DNA of 64,000 bases from CALBPI01 sp038521865 (GCA_038521865.1 JBCBKO010000002.1:124001-188000); one strand, 5' to 3'. Shown: positions 24,262 to 33,713, counted from the stretch's first letter. The notes: generated by a model from the sequence alone, not told the origin. Made by a program: numbers and translations.

Positions 24262-25611
24262 ATGTTGCGTAGCAAACTGACTGCCATGGCGGCAGTTGCA
24301 GCGATCGCTCTCACGGGTTGCGATGCTTTCGACGACGATGACGACGACGCTGCAGTGGTTGTCGACACCACTGTAGTCCGCGTCCTGCATGCATCGCCTG
24401 ATGCACCTGCAGTAGACGTCACCATCGACGGCCTGTCGTTCAGTGGTGTTGACTACAAACAAGGCACTCAGGACATTCGCGTCCCGGGCGGCACTTACAC
24501 CGTCCAGGTAGACGGATTGACCCCAGGCGGCAACACCACCGTGATCGGTCCGGTCGATCTCGCACTCGCTGCGGACACGCGTTACGCTGTTATCGCTGCG
24601 GGTCCGGTGGCGACCATCGCCCCGGTCATCGTCGAGATTCCTGACCAGAGCCCAGCCGTTGGCAACATCCGCGCAACGGTTGTACACGGCGCTCCGGCTG
24701 CTCCTGCGGTCGACGTTTACGTCACCGCGCCGGGCGCCGCTCTTGGCGCATCAGCAGCGCTGGGTTCATTCAGCTTCGGCGACTCGCTCGGCCCTGTTGA
24801 AGTGCCGGGTGGTGAGTACCAGATCCGCGTAACATTGGCCGGTACAACGACGGTTGTATTCGACAGCGGACCGGTGGTGTTGACCGCAGGTATTGATTAC
24901 CTGATCACCGCGGTTGAAAACACCGAAGCGGGTGATGCGCCGGTGTCGCTGGTAGTTCTGGACGGTGCAAACTCTTTCGAGTTGCTTGACGTCGACACAC
25001 CGGCAGCACTTCGCGTAATCCATAACTCGCCTGACGCGCCCGCGGTCGACATCATCGTCAATGATGACTTCGCTAATCCGCTCGTGCCGGGCCTCGCGTT
25101 CCCCGATTTCACCGACTTCGTTCCGGTAGCTCCGGGCACGTATAACGTGAAAGTCACACCGGCTGGTGATGCTGGCACGATCGTGATCGACGCGGACCTC
25201 GACCTCACCGTAGGCAGCGAGTCCTCGGTGTACGCGACCGGTCTGTTGGCCAACATCGCACCGCAAGTGCTTGCCGACGACCGCCGCTCTGTTGCTACGC
25301 AGGCGCAGGTGCGCATCCTGCACGGCTCGCCGGCAGCGGGCGCTGTTGACATTTTCGTCACAGCACCGGGCACCGACATCACGACGGTTACCCCGAACTT
25401 TGCTGACGTCGAATTTGGTGATGAGACCGGTTATGTGCAGCTGGCAGCAGGTACTTACACCGTCACTGTTACGCCGACCGGCACAACCACAGCGGCTATC
25501 GGTCCGATCGACATTACGATTGACGCCGGTGGCATCTACACCGCAGTAGCACGTGATGCTGCTGGTGGCGGTGCACCGCTGGGTCTGATCCTGCTCGACG
25601 ACTTCAACTAA
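24262..25611 (+). CDS. DUF4397-repeat lipoprotein
   Basis: A 449-residue surface-type lipoprotein. The signal ends in AIALTGCDAF, with an Asp-rich stretch just after the lipidated Cys. The rest is four DUF4397 repeats of about 100 residues. Each opens with a variant of VRVLHASPDAPAVDV (near residues 39, 135, 250 and 351) and contains a PGTYTV-type strand near its middle. The repeats are low in Lys and rich in Thr, Val, Ala and Asp, as in beta-sandwich exported proteins. No enzyme activity is known. AAGGAG 9 nt upstream supports the start, and a strong terminator follows. Confidence 0.88.
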   Translation: MLRSKLTAMAAVAAIALTGCDAFDDDDDDAAVVVDTTVVRVLHASPDAPAVDVTIDGLSFSGVDYKQGTQDIRVPGGTYTVQVDGLTPGGNTTVIGPVDLALAADTRYAVIAAGPVATIAPVIVEIPDQSPAVGNIRATVVHGAPAAPAVDVYVTAPGAALGASAALGSFSFGDSLGPVEVPGGEYQIRVTLAGTTTVVFDSGPVVLTAGIDYLITAVENTEAGDAPVSLVVLDGANSFELLDVDTPAALRVIHNSPDAPAVDIIVNDDFANPLVPGLAFPDFTDFVPVAPGTYNVKVTPAGDAGTIVIDADLDLTVGSESSVYATGLLANIAPQVLADDRRSVATQAQVRILHGSPAAGAVDIFVTAPGTDITTVTPNFADVEFGDETGYVQLAAGTYTVTVTPTGTTTAAIGPIDITIDAGGIYTAVARDAAGGGAPLGLILLDDFN

Positions 25612-25636
25612 GCGTCAGCGGATCGACCGCCAACAA

Positions 25637-25669
25637 ACCGCATCGGCCTCTGGCCGGTGCGGTTTTTTT
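25637..25669 (+). terminator. Strong Rho-independent terminator after the DUF4397 gene
   Basis: A 12-bp stem (25637-25648 with 25652-25663, one G-T pair) with a TCT loop is followed by seven T residues ending at 25669. It lies between two converging genes. On the minus strand the hairpin is followed by TTTGTTG, so it may also serve gor. Confidence 0.92.
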
Positions 25670-25672
25670 GTT

Positions 25673-27022
25673 TTAGCGCATCGTCACGAGTTCTTCTGCG
25701 CTGGTCGGATGGATGGCGACCGTGTCATCGAAGTCTTTCTTGGTGGCGCCCATCTTCACGGCCACCGCGAAACCCTGCATCATTTCGTCGGCGCCCTCGC
25801 CGAACACATGGCAACCCACAACGCGCTCTTCGTCTCCGGCAACCACCAGTTTCATTGCTGCCCTGCGTTTATGTGCCCCTAGCGCATAACGCATCGGAAT
25901 GAACGAAGAAGTGTAAGTATTCACCGTGTCACCAAACCGCGCTCGTGCTTCGGGCTCAGTCAGTCCGACGGTGCCCATCGGCGGATGAGAGAACACAACC
26001 GTCGCAATATTGGTGTAGTCCAGTTTCCGGTCGGTCATGCCGCCAAAGAGTCGATCCGCTAGTCGACGACCCGCTGCGATCGCCACAGGTGTGAGCGCTA
26101 CCGCACCCGTCACATCACCAAGCGCGAAAATATGTCCAACGTTTGTCTGTTGCCATTCATCGACAGGAATGAAACCGCCCGGATCGGTCGATACGCCAGC
26201 AGCCTCCAATGCAAGATCTCCAGTTGCGGGGTCGCGACCAACCGCCCAAATGACGCAGTCGAAATCGCCAAATTCACGGCCATCCTCAGCCCGCAGAATC
26301 AGCTTGTTGTCGGCGCCCTCGCGCAGGCTCTCGGGGATGAAATGATCGTGCAACGAAATACCATCCGCCTCCAGCGCGTCGGTCATTGCGTTTCGAAGGA
26401 GCGGGTCGAATGATCGCAGCACACCATCTTGTCGCACCAGAATAGTGGTGTCGGCGCCGAGTGCTCGCAAAACGCCGCCAAGTTCTACCGAAACATAGCC
26501 GCTGCCGACCAGAGCAACACGCTGTGGCATTTGTTCCAGTTCAAAAAAACCGTCCGACGTGATACCCAGTTCCGCGCCCGGCACCGATGGCACGTGTGGA
26601 TAGCCACCCGTTGCGATCGTGATCCGATCTGCTTCATATACCGTGTGGTCGACGGTGATCGAATTCGGTCCGGTGAAGTGCGCACGACCCCGCACAACAT
26701 CAATCGATTTGCGTTCCAGGTTGTTGGCATAGATGCCGTTAAGCCTCACTACATAGGCATCCCGTGCTTCCTTGAGCACCCGCCATCGGTGATGTGGCTC
26801 CATACGCTCAAAACCGTAACTTTCCGCAAGCTCGAGATGCTCGGCCACGTTCGCGGCATACCACATGACCTTTTTCGGAACGCAGCCGACGTTCACGCAA
26901 GTCCCGCCCAGTCGGTGAGATTCCACCACCAAAACGCGTGCGCCATATTCAACGGCTCGCTGCGCATGAGCGAGGCCACCGCTGCCACCACCGATCACAA
27001 TCAGGTCAAATCGCTCACTCAC
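25673..27022 (-). CDS. gor: Glutathione-disulfide reductase
   Basis: A 449-residue FAD/NADPH disulfide reductase. It has an N-terminal FAD motif (IVIGGGSGGLAHAQRA), the redox-active GGTCVNVGCVPKK (Cys42 and Cys47), an NADPH domain (VALVGSGYVSVELGG), a second FAD motif (HIFALGDVTG) and a C-terminal dimerisation domain closing with HPTSAEELVTMR, which carries the catalytic His. The VPKKVMWY after the CXXXXC is characteristic of glutathione reductase as opposed to lipoamide dehydrogenase. It is divergent from prlC with 95 bp between the starts. Confidence 0.94.
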   Translation of the reverse strand: MSERFDLIVIGGGSGGLAHAQRAVEYGARVLVVESHRLGGTCVNVGCVPKKVMWYAANVAEHLELAESYGFERMEPHHRWRVLKEARDAYVVRLNGIYANNLERKSIDVVRGRAHFTGPNSITVDHTVYEADRITIATGGYPHVPSVPGAELGITSDGFFELEQMPQRVALVGSGYVSVELGGVLRALGADTTILVRQDGVLRSFDPLLRNAMTDALEADGISLHDHFIPESLREGADNKLILRAEDGREFGDFDCVIWAVGRDPATGDLALEAAGVSTDPGGFIPVDEWQQTNVGHIFALGDVTGAVALTPVAIAAGRRLADRLFGGMTDRKLDYTNIATVVFSHPPMGTVGLTEPEARARFGDTVNTYTSSFIPMRYALGAHKRRAAMKLVVAGDEERVVGCHVFGEGADEMMQGFAVAVKMGATKKDFDDTVAIHPTSAEELVTMR

Positions 27023-27117
27023 CGCTCACTTCCCATCATCAATTTCTCAATTGTGCGCATGCTACACTTCATGGGCGTAACGGCACAGAGGCCTCGGACC
27101 ACACTCGCGGATACAGC

Positions 27118-29139
27118 ATGACCCAGTCGTCGCACGAGATTTTTGAACTCCCTGATTTTTCGAATATCTCGGCAGATTCCATCAGTAGCGAAATTCCCGC
27201 TTTACTCGACACGCTCCGTGGGCGTCTTGAGGCCATTCGCATGGCCCCTGGCGGGTTCGAAAATCTGGTTTATGGGCTGGAAGAAATCCGTCACGAACTC
27301 GGGCGCTGTTGGTCGCCGTTTTCGCACCTGAATATGGTGCAGAGCGACCCGGGCTTTCAGACCGCTTATGTAGAAGCACTCACGCAGATCACCCGCTTCG
27401 CCACGGAGCTCGGACAAGACGAGACCATCTATGCCGCGTTGTCGCAGTTGGAGAGCGCTAACACGCAGTCGATGGACACCCAGGCGCAAGAGCTCGTTCA
27501 CAAGATGCTGCGCGATTTCCGGCTCGCAGGGGTCGCACTCAACTCACGCGATAAGGCTCGATTCGTCGAACTGACCCAGCAACTGTCAAAAGCGCAAGCG
27601 GAGTTTTCCAACCGGCTGCAACAATGCACTGACGCCTGGTCATGGCGCACAGAGGACTCTGAAGCGGTGTCCGGGATTCCCGAAACCGTGCTCCGAGGTG
27701 CGCGTAACGCCGCCGAGACCGCTGGCGCAGGAGGCTGGCTGTTTTCGTTAACGCAACCGACCTACCAGGCGGTCATCACTCACTGCGTGCACAGGGATAC
27801 GCGGCGCCTGTTCTACGAGGCGTGGATGACGCGAGCGAGCACGGTCGGACAACATGACAAGCAATGGGACAACGGCCCGTTGATCACCGAGATCCTGAGC
27901 ACACGGCAACAGATGGCGGAATTGCTTGGTTTCGACAGCTACGCCGAGATGTCCCTGGCGCCCAAGATGGCCGACTCGGTGGAGCAGGTCTTGACGTTTC
28001 TGAACGACCTCGCCGATCGCAGCCTCGCTAGCGCCGAACGCGAACGTGAACGCCTCGAATCAATTGCCGGACACAAGCTCGAGGCCTGGGACACTACGTT
28101 CTACCTCGAGCAACTGCGCAACCGCGATTTCGCGATCTCCGACGAATTGCTGCGACCCTATTTTCAGGCGCCGGCAGTTCTGGAGGGCTTGTTTGAGCTG
28201 GCTGGTCGGTTGTTCGGTCTGCGATTCGAGGTCGCGCACGATGTTGTCGCCTGGCACGACGATGTGGAATTCATCCACGTGCTCGACCAGGGTGGCAACA
28301 CAATCGGCGGGTTCTACATGGACCTCTATGCGCGTGCCGGCAAGCGCGGAGGCGCATGGATCGACGAGTGCGTTGTGCACAAGGCACTTCCCGATTCTCA
28401 GTCATTTCCGGTCGGATACCTGGTCTGCAATTTCACGACCGGTGACGGTAATCGGGAGGCGCAACTGGCGCATCAGGAAGTCGTTACTCTGTTTCACGAA
28501 TTCGGACACATGCTGCACCATCTGCTGACTCGGGTGGCGTACCCGAGCATCGCAGGTATCAACGGTGTGCCGTGGGACGCGGTGGAACTTCCGAGTCAGT
28601 TTTTCGAGCACTACGCGTGGCATTATGATGTCCTGAAGGCCTGCAGTGCACATGTGGATTCCGGTGAGACGCTGCCCAAGGCGCTTTATGACCGGCTGTA
28701 CGCAGCACGCAACTCTGGAGCCGGACTACAGATGCTGCGCCAGCTTGAGTTCGCACTGTTCGACTTCGATCTGCATGCACGTAGCGATGCGGCTGAACCA
28801 GGCGTTTTGCAGTCGGTCCTTGCAGAAACCAGAGCACGCACAACGCTAATCGCACCACCCGCATGGAATCGATTTGAGAACGGTTTCTCGCACATTTTTG
28901 CGGGCGGGTACGCGGCTGGGTATTACAGCTACAAATGGGCTGAAGTACTCGCAGCCGACGCGTTTTCTGCGTTTGAGGAAGTTGGCAATGTTTTCGATCT
29001 CGACACCGCCAAACGCTTTCGACAGACCATTCTCGAGATTGGCGGCAGTCGCGATATCGGCGAAGCATTCACCGATTTCAGAGGGCGAACCGCGCGTATC
29101 GACGCATTGCTGGAACGCGACGGCATTCTCGCCGCTTGA
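27118..29139 (+). CDS. prlC: Oligopeptidase A (M3 family metallopeptidase)
   Basis: A cytoplasmic zinc peptidase that degrades peptides, including cleaved signal peptides. The 673-residue protein (E. coli 680) carries the HEXXH motif at residues 460-464 in LFHEFGHMLHHLLT, with the third zinc-ligand Glu in the following helix, plus family segments GGFYMDLYARAGKRGGAW and YAAGYYSYKWAEVLAADAF. The ATG at 27118 is chosen because the residues upstream of it are non-conserved and would overlap the divergent gor gene. A TACACT at 27063-27068 may be a -10 box, without a clear -35. Confidence 0.93.
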   Translation: MTQSSHEIFELPDFSNISADSISSEIPALLDTLRGRLEAIRMAPGGFENLVYGLEEIRHELGRCWSPFSHLNMVQSDPGFQTAYVEALTQITRFATELGQDETIYAALSQLESANTQSMDTQAQELVHKMLRDFRLAGVALNSRDKARFVELTQQLSKAQAEFSNRLQQCTDAWSWRTEDSEAVSGIPETVLRGARNAAETAGAGGWLFSLTQPTYQAVITHCVHRDTRRLFYEAWMTRASTVGQHDKQWDNGPLITEILSTRQQMAELLGFDSYAEMSLAPKMADSVEQVLTFLNDLADRSLASAERERERLESIAGHKLEAWDTTFYLEQLRNRDFAISDELLRPYFQAPAVLEGLFELAGRLFGLRFEVAHDVVAWHDDVEFIHVLDQGGNTIGGFYMDLYARAGKRGGAWIDECVVHKALPDSQSFPVGYLVCNFTTGDGNREAQLAHQEVVTLFHEFGHMLHHLLTRVAYPSIAGINGVPWDAVELPSQFFEHYAWHYDVLKACSAHVDSGETLPKALYDRLYAARNSGAGLQMLRQLEFALFDFDLHARSDAAEPGVLQSVLAETRARTTLIAPPAWNRFENGFSHIFAGGYAAGYYSYKWAEVLAADAFSAFEEVGNVFDLDTAKRFRQTILEIGGSRDIGEAFTDFRGRTARIDALLERDGILAA

Positions 29140-29200
29140 TTACTGACGACTTTCGTCCTTATTCGCCCAAATATCGTAGTTACGTCATATCGGGCCTAAC

Positions 29201-30310
29201 TTGTCCCCATCGATTCACGTATGCTTGATCGAATTAGGTGGGGTGGATTCAGGGCGCGTGCAGGCACAACAGACGCACTCACAATCGCTGCGCGATCGGC
29301 GCAACAACTTCGACGTCACTGACCGTGTCGATGTCTCCAGCATGGCATCGGTACGTGATGCGGTTGAGGCATTGTTTTACGACACATTCCCGCACGCTGC
29401 CTTCGACCGGATTTGGCTGGCGTTTCATGACTTTGAACGATTGTTCGCGGGACGCTATCCGGGCTACCACGGTTGCGACACGACCTACCACGATGTCCAA
29501 CACACACTCGACATGACGTTGGCGGTTGCGCGCCTCGTTGCAGGACACGAGCGCACTGTCACCGAAGCGGATCGTCTCGGACCAGCACGCGCTGAACTCG
29601 CCATCATCATTGCGATGTTCCACGACGCTGGCTACATCCGACACGAAACGCGCGATGGCGCGATCGCCAACGGCGCCGTCTTCACGCGCGTACACGTCAC
29701 CAGAAGCGGCGAGTTTCTGAGGGAATATCTTGAGCGCATCGGCCTTGGCCATTGCGCCGATCTCGCTGCACAGCTTGTGCATTTCACGGGCTACGAAATC
29801 GATCTGCGCAACCTCACGATGGACGATCCACGAGACACCCGAGTCGGGTACATGATCGGCACGGGAGACTTGCTCGCGCAGATGGCCGACCGTTGTTATC
29901 TAGAGAAATGCCGTGATCGGCTCTTCCACGAATTCGTGATCGGCGGTGTGGCAATGTCGATTAACGATGCCGGTGAGACAGTCATGCAATACGAGTCGGG
30001 TGAAGATCTCTTGCGCAAGACACCTGAATTTTTTCAGAAAGGTGCTCGCCACAGGCTTGATGATGAATTCGAACGTACGTACCGGTTCATTGAGCCGGTA
30101 TTCGACGGGCGTAACCCCTATATCGAGGCGATCAACCGCAACATTCGCTATCTGCAGTTCGTGATCAACACCGATAACTGGGCCGGGCTGCGTCGCGAAC
30201 CACCCGTCTACGTGGCGGCTCCAGACATCTCGGAAAGCGTCCGAGTCATGGTTGCGGAGCTGCGCCGCGCCTTCAAGGAAGGCACCGGACCGAGCCAGAT
30301 CGTCGCCTGA
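29201..30310 (+). CDS. HD-domain phosphohydrolase
   Basis: A protein of up to 369 residues with an HD-type metal site: HDVQHTLDM supplies the first His, and IIAMFHDAGYIRHE supplies the HD pair. Further conserved His/Asp residues lie in LVHFTGYEI and MIGTGDLLAQMADRCYLEK. Such domains hydrolyse phosphoesters or cyclic nucleotides; the substrate is not predictable. The start is uncertain: TTG 29201 is the outermost, GTG 29243 or 29258 and ATG 29342 are alternatives, and conservation begins after about residue 47. The gene ends 5 nt before the convergent panD. Confidence 0.72.
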   Translation: MSPSIHVCLIELGGVDSGRVQAQQTHSQSLRDRRNNFDVTDRVDVSSMASVRDAVEALFYDTFPHAAFDRIWLAFHDFERLFAGRYPGYHGCDTTYHDVQHTLDMTLAVARLVAGHERTVTEADRLGPARAELAIIIAMFHDAGYIRHETRDGAIANGAVFTRVHVTRSGEFLREYLERIGLGHCADLAAQLVHFTGYEIDLRNLTMDDPRDTRVGYMIGTGDLLAQMADRCYLEKCRDRLFHEFVIGGVAMSINDAGETVMQYESGEDLLRKTPEFFQKGARHRLDDEFERTYRFIEPVFDGRNPYIEAINRNIRYLQFVINTDNWAGLRREPPVYVAAPDISESVRVMVAELRRAFKEGTGPSQIVA

Positions 30311-30315
30311 TTGAG

Positions 30316-30681
30316 TCAGGGCTCGGTGGCTGGTACCTCGGTGAGGTAGCGAACGAAGCGATTGCGCTCGTCCACTAGAATCGCGCACGGATCCAGCGGT
30401 CGATCGGTGAGCTCGAAAGCGATGATGATGAGCTCCTCACCCTCACTGATCAGATGTGCGGCAGCCCCATTCATGCAGATCACGCCTGAATCGCGTTCCC
30501 CTGCGATGACGTAAGTCTCGAGACGGGCGCCGGATGTATTGGAGACGACGAGGACCTTCTCGTTCTCCCACAGTCCCACTCGCTCGATCAGCGCACGATC
30601 GATCGTGATGCTGCCGACGTAGTTAACGTCGGCCTCGGTGACCCGGGCCTTATGAATTTTGGATCGCATTACCCAGCGCAA
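30316..30681 (-). CDS. panD: Aspartate 1-decarboxylase
   Basis: PanD makes beta-alanine from aspartate for pantothenate synthesis and is activated by self-cleavage to a pyruvoyl enzyme. The cleavage site is Gly23-Ser24 in NYVGSITID, matching Gly24-Ser25 of E. coli. The active-site region NGAAAHL is present. The protein has 121 residues (E. coli 126). A TTG at 30681 with AGGAG 7 nt upstream is chosen over the internal ATG at 30669, because it aligns the N-terminus (MRWVMRSKIHKA) with known PanD. It lies 84 bp downstream of the zinc-ribbon gene, possibly in the trp transcript. No panB or panC is nearby. Confidence 0.94.
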   Translation of the reverse strand: MRWVMRSKIHKARVTEADVNYVGSITIDRALIERVGLWENEKVLVVSNTSGARLETYVIAGERDSGVICMNGAAAHLISEGEELIIIAFELTDRPLDPCAILVDERNRFVRYLTEVPATEP

Positions 30682-30765
30682 GGCGGTACTCCTGAGCGCA
30701 AATTCCGGCGGTCCCCGTGATGTCGAGGCCACCCGTGCAGCCAGCTATTGTACGCCAAAATCAGG

Positions 30766-31095
30766 CTAAAGCGGCGTTTCCGAGTCTGCCCAGCCACAAT
30801 TCCAGCAGACGGCGAACTGGTACTCATTGCGAGTATTGCAGGCCTTGCAGATCCACGGCTCACCGACCGGTTCGGGTTCGGACCGGATTTCCTCAATGAT
30901 TTCGCGGGCTCGCGGCGCGTCCAGCGCGTGCTTGACCCACAACTGAGGCCAAACTTCCGTGAACGGGACTTCACCGAGGGCACCACCCAGATTGGCATTG
31001 CGAATCTCGGTCTCGATGCCCTCGGTCGCGAGCACGTTCGCGAAATGGGCAACCGTGACAAGCGTATCGGCGGTAAAGACCTTTTTCTTGCTCAC
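30766..31095 (-). CDS. DUF2007 domain protein with C-terminal zinc ribbon
   Basis: A 109-residue protein. Residues 1-70 resemble DUF2007 (putative signal-transducing) proteins: FTADTLVTVAHFANVLATEGIETEIRNANLGGALGEVPF and ELWV-type PQLWVKHALDAPRAREII. The C-terminus has two CXXC pairs (WICKACNTRNE and VCWNCGWAD) that form a zinc ribbon. It begins with GTG at 31095, overlapping the trpA stop by 4 nt, so it is translated as the last gene of the trp operon. No function is known, and its link to tryptophan metabolism is inferred from position only. Confidence 0.8.
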   Translation of the reverse strand: MSKKKVFTADTLVTVAHFANVLATEGIETEIRNANLGGALGEVPFTEVWPQLWVKHALDAPRAREIIEEIRSEPEPVGEPWICKACNTRNEYQFAVCWNCGWADSETPL

Positions 31096-31862
31096 GAGCC
31101 CCGCAATACGCTCAAAAACTCACCTGGGCTTTCACCGCGCTCCAGCACCTCTAGCAATGCGGAGCCGACGATGGCGCCATCAGCGTGCGCTCCGACTTGT
31201 TTCACGTCCTCTCGTCTGCGCACCCCAAAGCCAGCACAGACCGGCAAGTTTGAGGCTTCACGAACTTCAGCCAGGTAACGCTCGGTATCGGCACTAAACC
31301 CGCTCGGACCCCCACCGCCCGTAATACCGGTGACAGTGACCGCGTAAACAAATCCGCGGCTCGCCTCGCACAGCATGCGCAGCCGTCCAGGCGGAGTGGC
31401 CGGTGTGACGAGCTGCACCAGGCCGAGACCCTCCGCCTCCAAAGCACTGCGCAAACCCTCAGATTCTTCGTAGGGCATATCCGGCACAATAAAACCGCAC
31501 ACGCCTGCCGCCGCAGCATCCTTGGCCAATGCCTCGAGCCCATACGCCAGCATCGGATTCAGGTAGGACATCAATACAAAGGGTTTGCCGACGTGCTCAT
31601 GGTGTTCACGCAGCTCATCGATGATCCAGTGCAGTGTCACGCCATTCTCAATGGCCTTGAAGCTGGTGCGCTGGATCGTCATTCCATCGGCCATAGGATC
31701 GGAAAACGGTACGCCAATCTCGATCACATCAGCGTGCGGGGCGATAGTGTCGAGGGTTTCCCGGAACGATTGTTTGGTAGGGAAACCGGCCGTGATGAAC
31801 GGTACGAGTGCGCCATCTGCCGCAGCGCGAATCGATTCGGTGATACGTTCATGTGGCTGCAT
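31092..31862 (-). CDS. trpA: Tryptophan synthase alpha subunit
   Basis: TrpA cleaves indole-3-glycerol phosphate to indole, which is channelled to TrpB. The 256-residue protein (E. coli 268) has FITAGFPTKQSF, the catalytic Glu in DVIEIGVPFSDPMADG, the Asp region FIVPDMPYEES, and the phosphate-binding GVTGITG-type VTVTGITGGGG followed by GFGVRRREDV and GSALLEVLERG. It overlaps trpB by 14 nt and the DUF2007 gene by 4 nt. Confidence 0.97.
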   Translation of the reverse strand: MQPHERITESIRAAADGALVPFITAGFPTKQSFRETLDTIAPHADVIEIGVPFSDPMADGMTIQRTSFKAIENGVTLHWIIDELREHHEHVGKPFVLMSYLNPMLAYGLEALAKDAAAAGVCGFIVPDMPYEESEGLRSALEAEGLGLVQLVTPATPPGRLRMLCEASRGFVYAVTVTGITGGGGPSGFSADTERYLAEVREASNLPVCAGFGVRRREDVKQVGAHADGAIVGSALLEVLERGESPGEFLSVLRGS

Positions 31863-33105
31863 GGGTGTTGCCCTCCACGGGATATTGAATCAGGGTCGGC
31901 ATATCCTTGTCGCCCCTGCCTGAGTTGCCAATGAGGATTGTCGCACCCGGATTCTCGCGTGCCCAGCGGCGCGCGCCAGCAAACGCGTGCGCGGTTTCCA
32001 GGGCCGTCAAAATACCCTCTTTGGCACAACACTCAGCCAGCGCATCCAGCGCTTCCTCATCCCCTTCACTCACATAATTTACGCGCCCGATTGCTTGAAG
32101 GAACGCATGCTCCGGACCCACGCCGGAATAGTCCAGACCCGCCGACACCGACTGAGTCTCCTGCACTTGGCCATCCTTGTTCTGCAAGATCATGGTGTAA
32201 CTGCCCTGCAGCACACCCGGCGTCCCTGTGGCGAGTGTCGCCGCGTTTTCACCAAGCCCGTTGCCGATACCACCTGCCTCCACACCAAAGATGCTGACGT
32301 CGCTATCGCCCAGGAACGCGTGGAACAATCCGATGGCATTCGAACCACCGCCGACACAAGCAAACACCGCATCAGGCAGACCACCCGTGCGCTTCTTGAA
32401 CTGCGCGCGCGCCTCATCACCAATGCACCGATGCAGTTCACGCACCAAATAAGGATACGGATGAGGACCGACCGCCGAGCCAAGCAAATAATACGTGCCA
32501 TCAGGGTCCGACACCCAGTCCCTCAGCGCCTCGTCGATTGCCGCGCGCAGCGTCTTGTCGCCGGATTCGACGCCAACCACTTCGGCACCCAGTCGTCGCA
32601 TACGATCGACATTCGGCGCCTGGCGCTGCATATCGACCGCGCCCATGTAGACGCGACAAGGCAAACCGACGCGCGCACAAGCGGCCGCCGATGCCACGCC
32701 ATGCTGACCCGCACCCGTCTCCGCAATGACGCGCTGCACACCGAGACGCTTGGCGAGCAACGCCTGCCCGATGGCGTTATTGATCTTGTGTGCCCCGGTG
32801 TGGGCAAGATCTTCCCGCTTCAAGTAAACCTCAGCACCCCAAGCAGCACTGAGCCCGGGTGCATAGGTCAATGAGGTCGGTCGGCCTACCCACTCATGCA
32901 ACTCATGGCAGAAGTCGCGCTCAAACTCCGGGTCGCGCAACCAGCGCTCGATCCCCGCTTCCAGTCGCTCCAGCGCCGGCACCAGTGTTTCTGGTACGTA
33001 CCGGCCACCAAAAGGTCCGAACCTGCCGCGCGCGTCTGGCAAGTCTCCCTGCAACAGCGCACTCAATAACGACGCGTGTTGCGATTCATCAATCATGTTG
33101 CTCAT
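31849..33105 (-). CDS. trpB: Tryptophan synthase beta subunit
   Basis: This PLP enzyme makes L-tryptophan from indole and serine. The 418-residue protein (E. coli 397) has GRFGPFGGRYVPETL, the PLP lysine in REDLAHTGAHKINNAIGQALL, AETGAGQHGVA, the phosphate-binding CVGGGSNAIG, and the C-terminal ILIGNSGRGDKDM. It is the TrpB1 type expected to pair with TrpA. Its start overlaps the trpF stop by 4 nt (ATGA). Confidence 0.98.
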   Translation of the reverse strand: MSNMIDESQHASLLSALLQGDLPDARGRFGPFGGRYVPETLVPALERLEAGIERWLRDPEFERDFCHELHEWVGRPTSLTYAPGLSAAWGAEVYLKREDLAHTGAHKINNAIGQALLAKRLGVQRVIAETGAGQHGVASAAACARVGLPCRVYMGAVDMQRQAPNVDRMRRLGAEVVGVESGDKTLRAAIDEALRDWVSDPDGTYYLLGSAVGPHPYPYLVRELHRCIGDEARAQFKKRTGGLPDAVFACVGGGSNAIGLFHAFLGDSDVSIFGVEAGGIGNGLGENAATLATGTPGVLQGSYTMILQNKDGQVQETQSVSAGLDYSGVGPEHAFLQAIGRVNYVSEGDEEALDALAECCAKEGILTALETAHAFAGARRWARENPGATILIGNSGRGDKDMPTLIQYPVEGNTHAAT

Positions 33106-33713
33106 TTCGGGCTACCCATCTGTGCGAACCCCTCTCGGGCCGCGGCCACAAACGCTCGGATCGCTCCGGCGTCTTTCTCTCCGCGACGTACCTCGACGCC
33201 GCTTGAAACATCCACTCCCGCCGGACCTACCCCACGAATCGCATCCAGCACGTTTTCCGGTGACAGTCCGCCCGCCAACACCATAGTGCGTGATTTGGCG
33301 ATGGCACGCGCCATCGACCAGTCTGCAGTCTCGCCGGTTCCGCTGTCGCCACCTTCGAACAGCATCGGATTCGGCAGTGTCTGAAGGTCGAGTCGCTCAT
33401 TGTCGCGATACACCGGCAGCGCCCGGGTATCCGCCGGCAGCGAGATCGACGCGTAATCGCCTGCGTCAGTCTGCAGCCAATCGGGAGCCACCCGATCGAG
33501 AACCTCCATAGCAAACTGCTGAGCAGGATGACGCATAACCGCAATCAGTGCTGCACGTCCGTCGAGTGCAGCTTTCAGTTGAACAGCCTCCGGGACACTC
33601 ACCGAGCGCGGCGATCGTGCGAACACAAGACCGATGGCATCCGCACCCGCATCGACGGCCACTTCGATCATGTCAGCACTTCTTAAGCCGCAGATCTTGA
33701 CGAAATCCTTCAT
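33102..33713 (-). CDS. trpF: Phosphoribosylanthranilate isomerase
   Basis: TrpF converts N-(5-phosphoribosyl)anthranilate to the carboxyphenylamino-deoxyribulose phosphate. The 203-residue stand-alone enzyme has the catalytic Cys in VKICGLRSADMI, DAIGLVFARSPRSV, LQTDAGDYA with the catalytic Asp, LAGGLSPENV and GVDVSSGVEV. In E. coli this activity is fused to TrpC; here the two are separate genes overlapping by 4 nt. Confidence 0.96.
   Translation of the reverse strand: MKDFVKICGLRSADMIEVAVDAGADAIGLVFARSPRSVSVPEAVQLKAALDGRAALIAVMRHPAQQFAMEVLDRVAPDWLQTDAGDYASISLPADTRALPVYRDNERLDLQTLPNPMLFEGGDSGTGETADWSMARAIAKSRTMVLAGGLSPENVLDAIRGVGPAGVDVSSGVEVRRGEKDAGAIRAFVAAAREGFAQMGSPK

Noticed and set aside
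24361..25600. Possible tandem DNA repeats
   Set aside because: The similarity is at protein level (four DUF4397 domains); the DNA copies have diverged and are not exact repeats.
31987..32874. A 295-codon plus-strand open frame opposite trpB
   Set aside because: Antisense to a clearly identified gene. The predicted protein is low-complexity in Arg, Thr and His with no family match that I can recognise.
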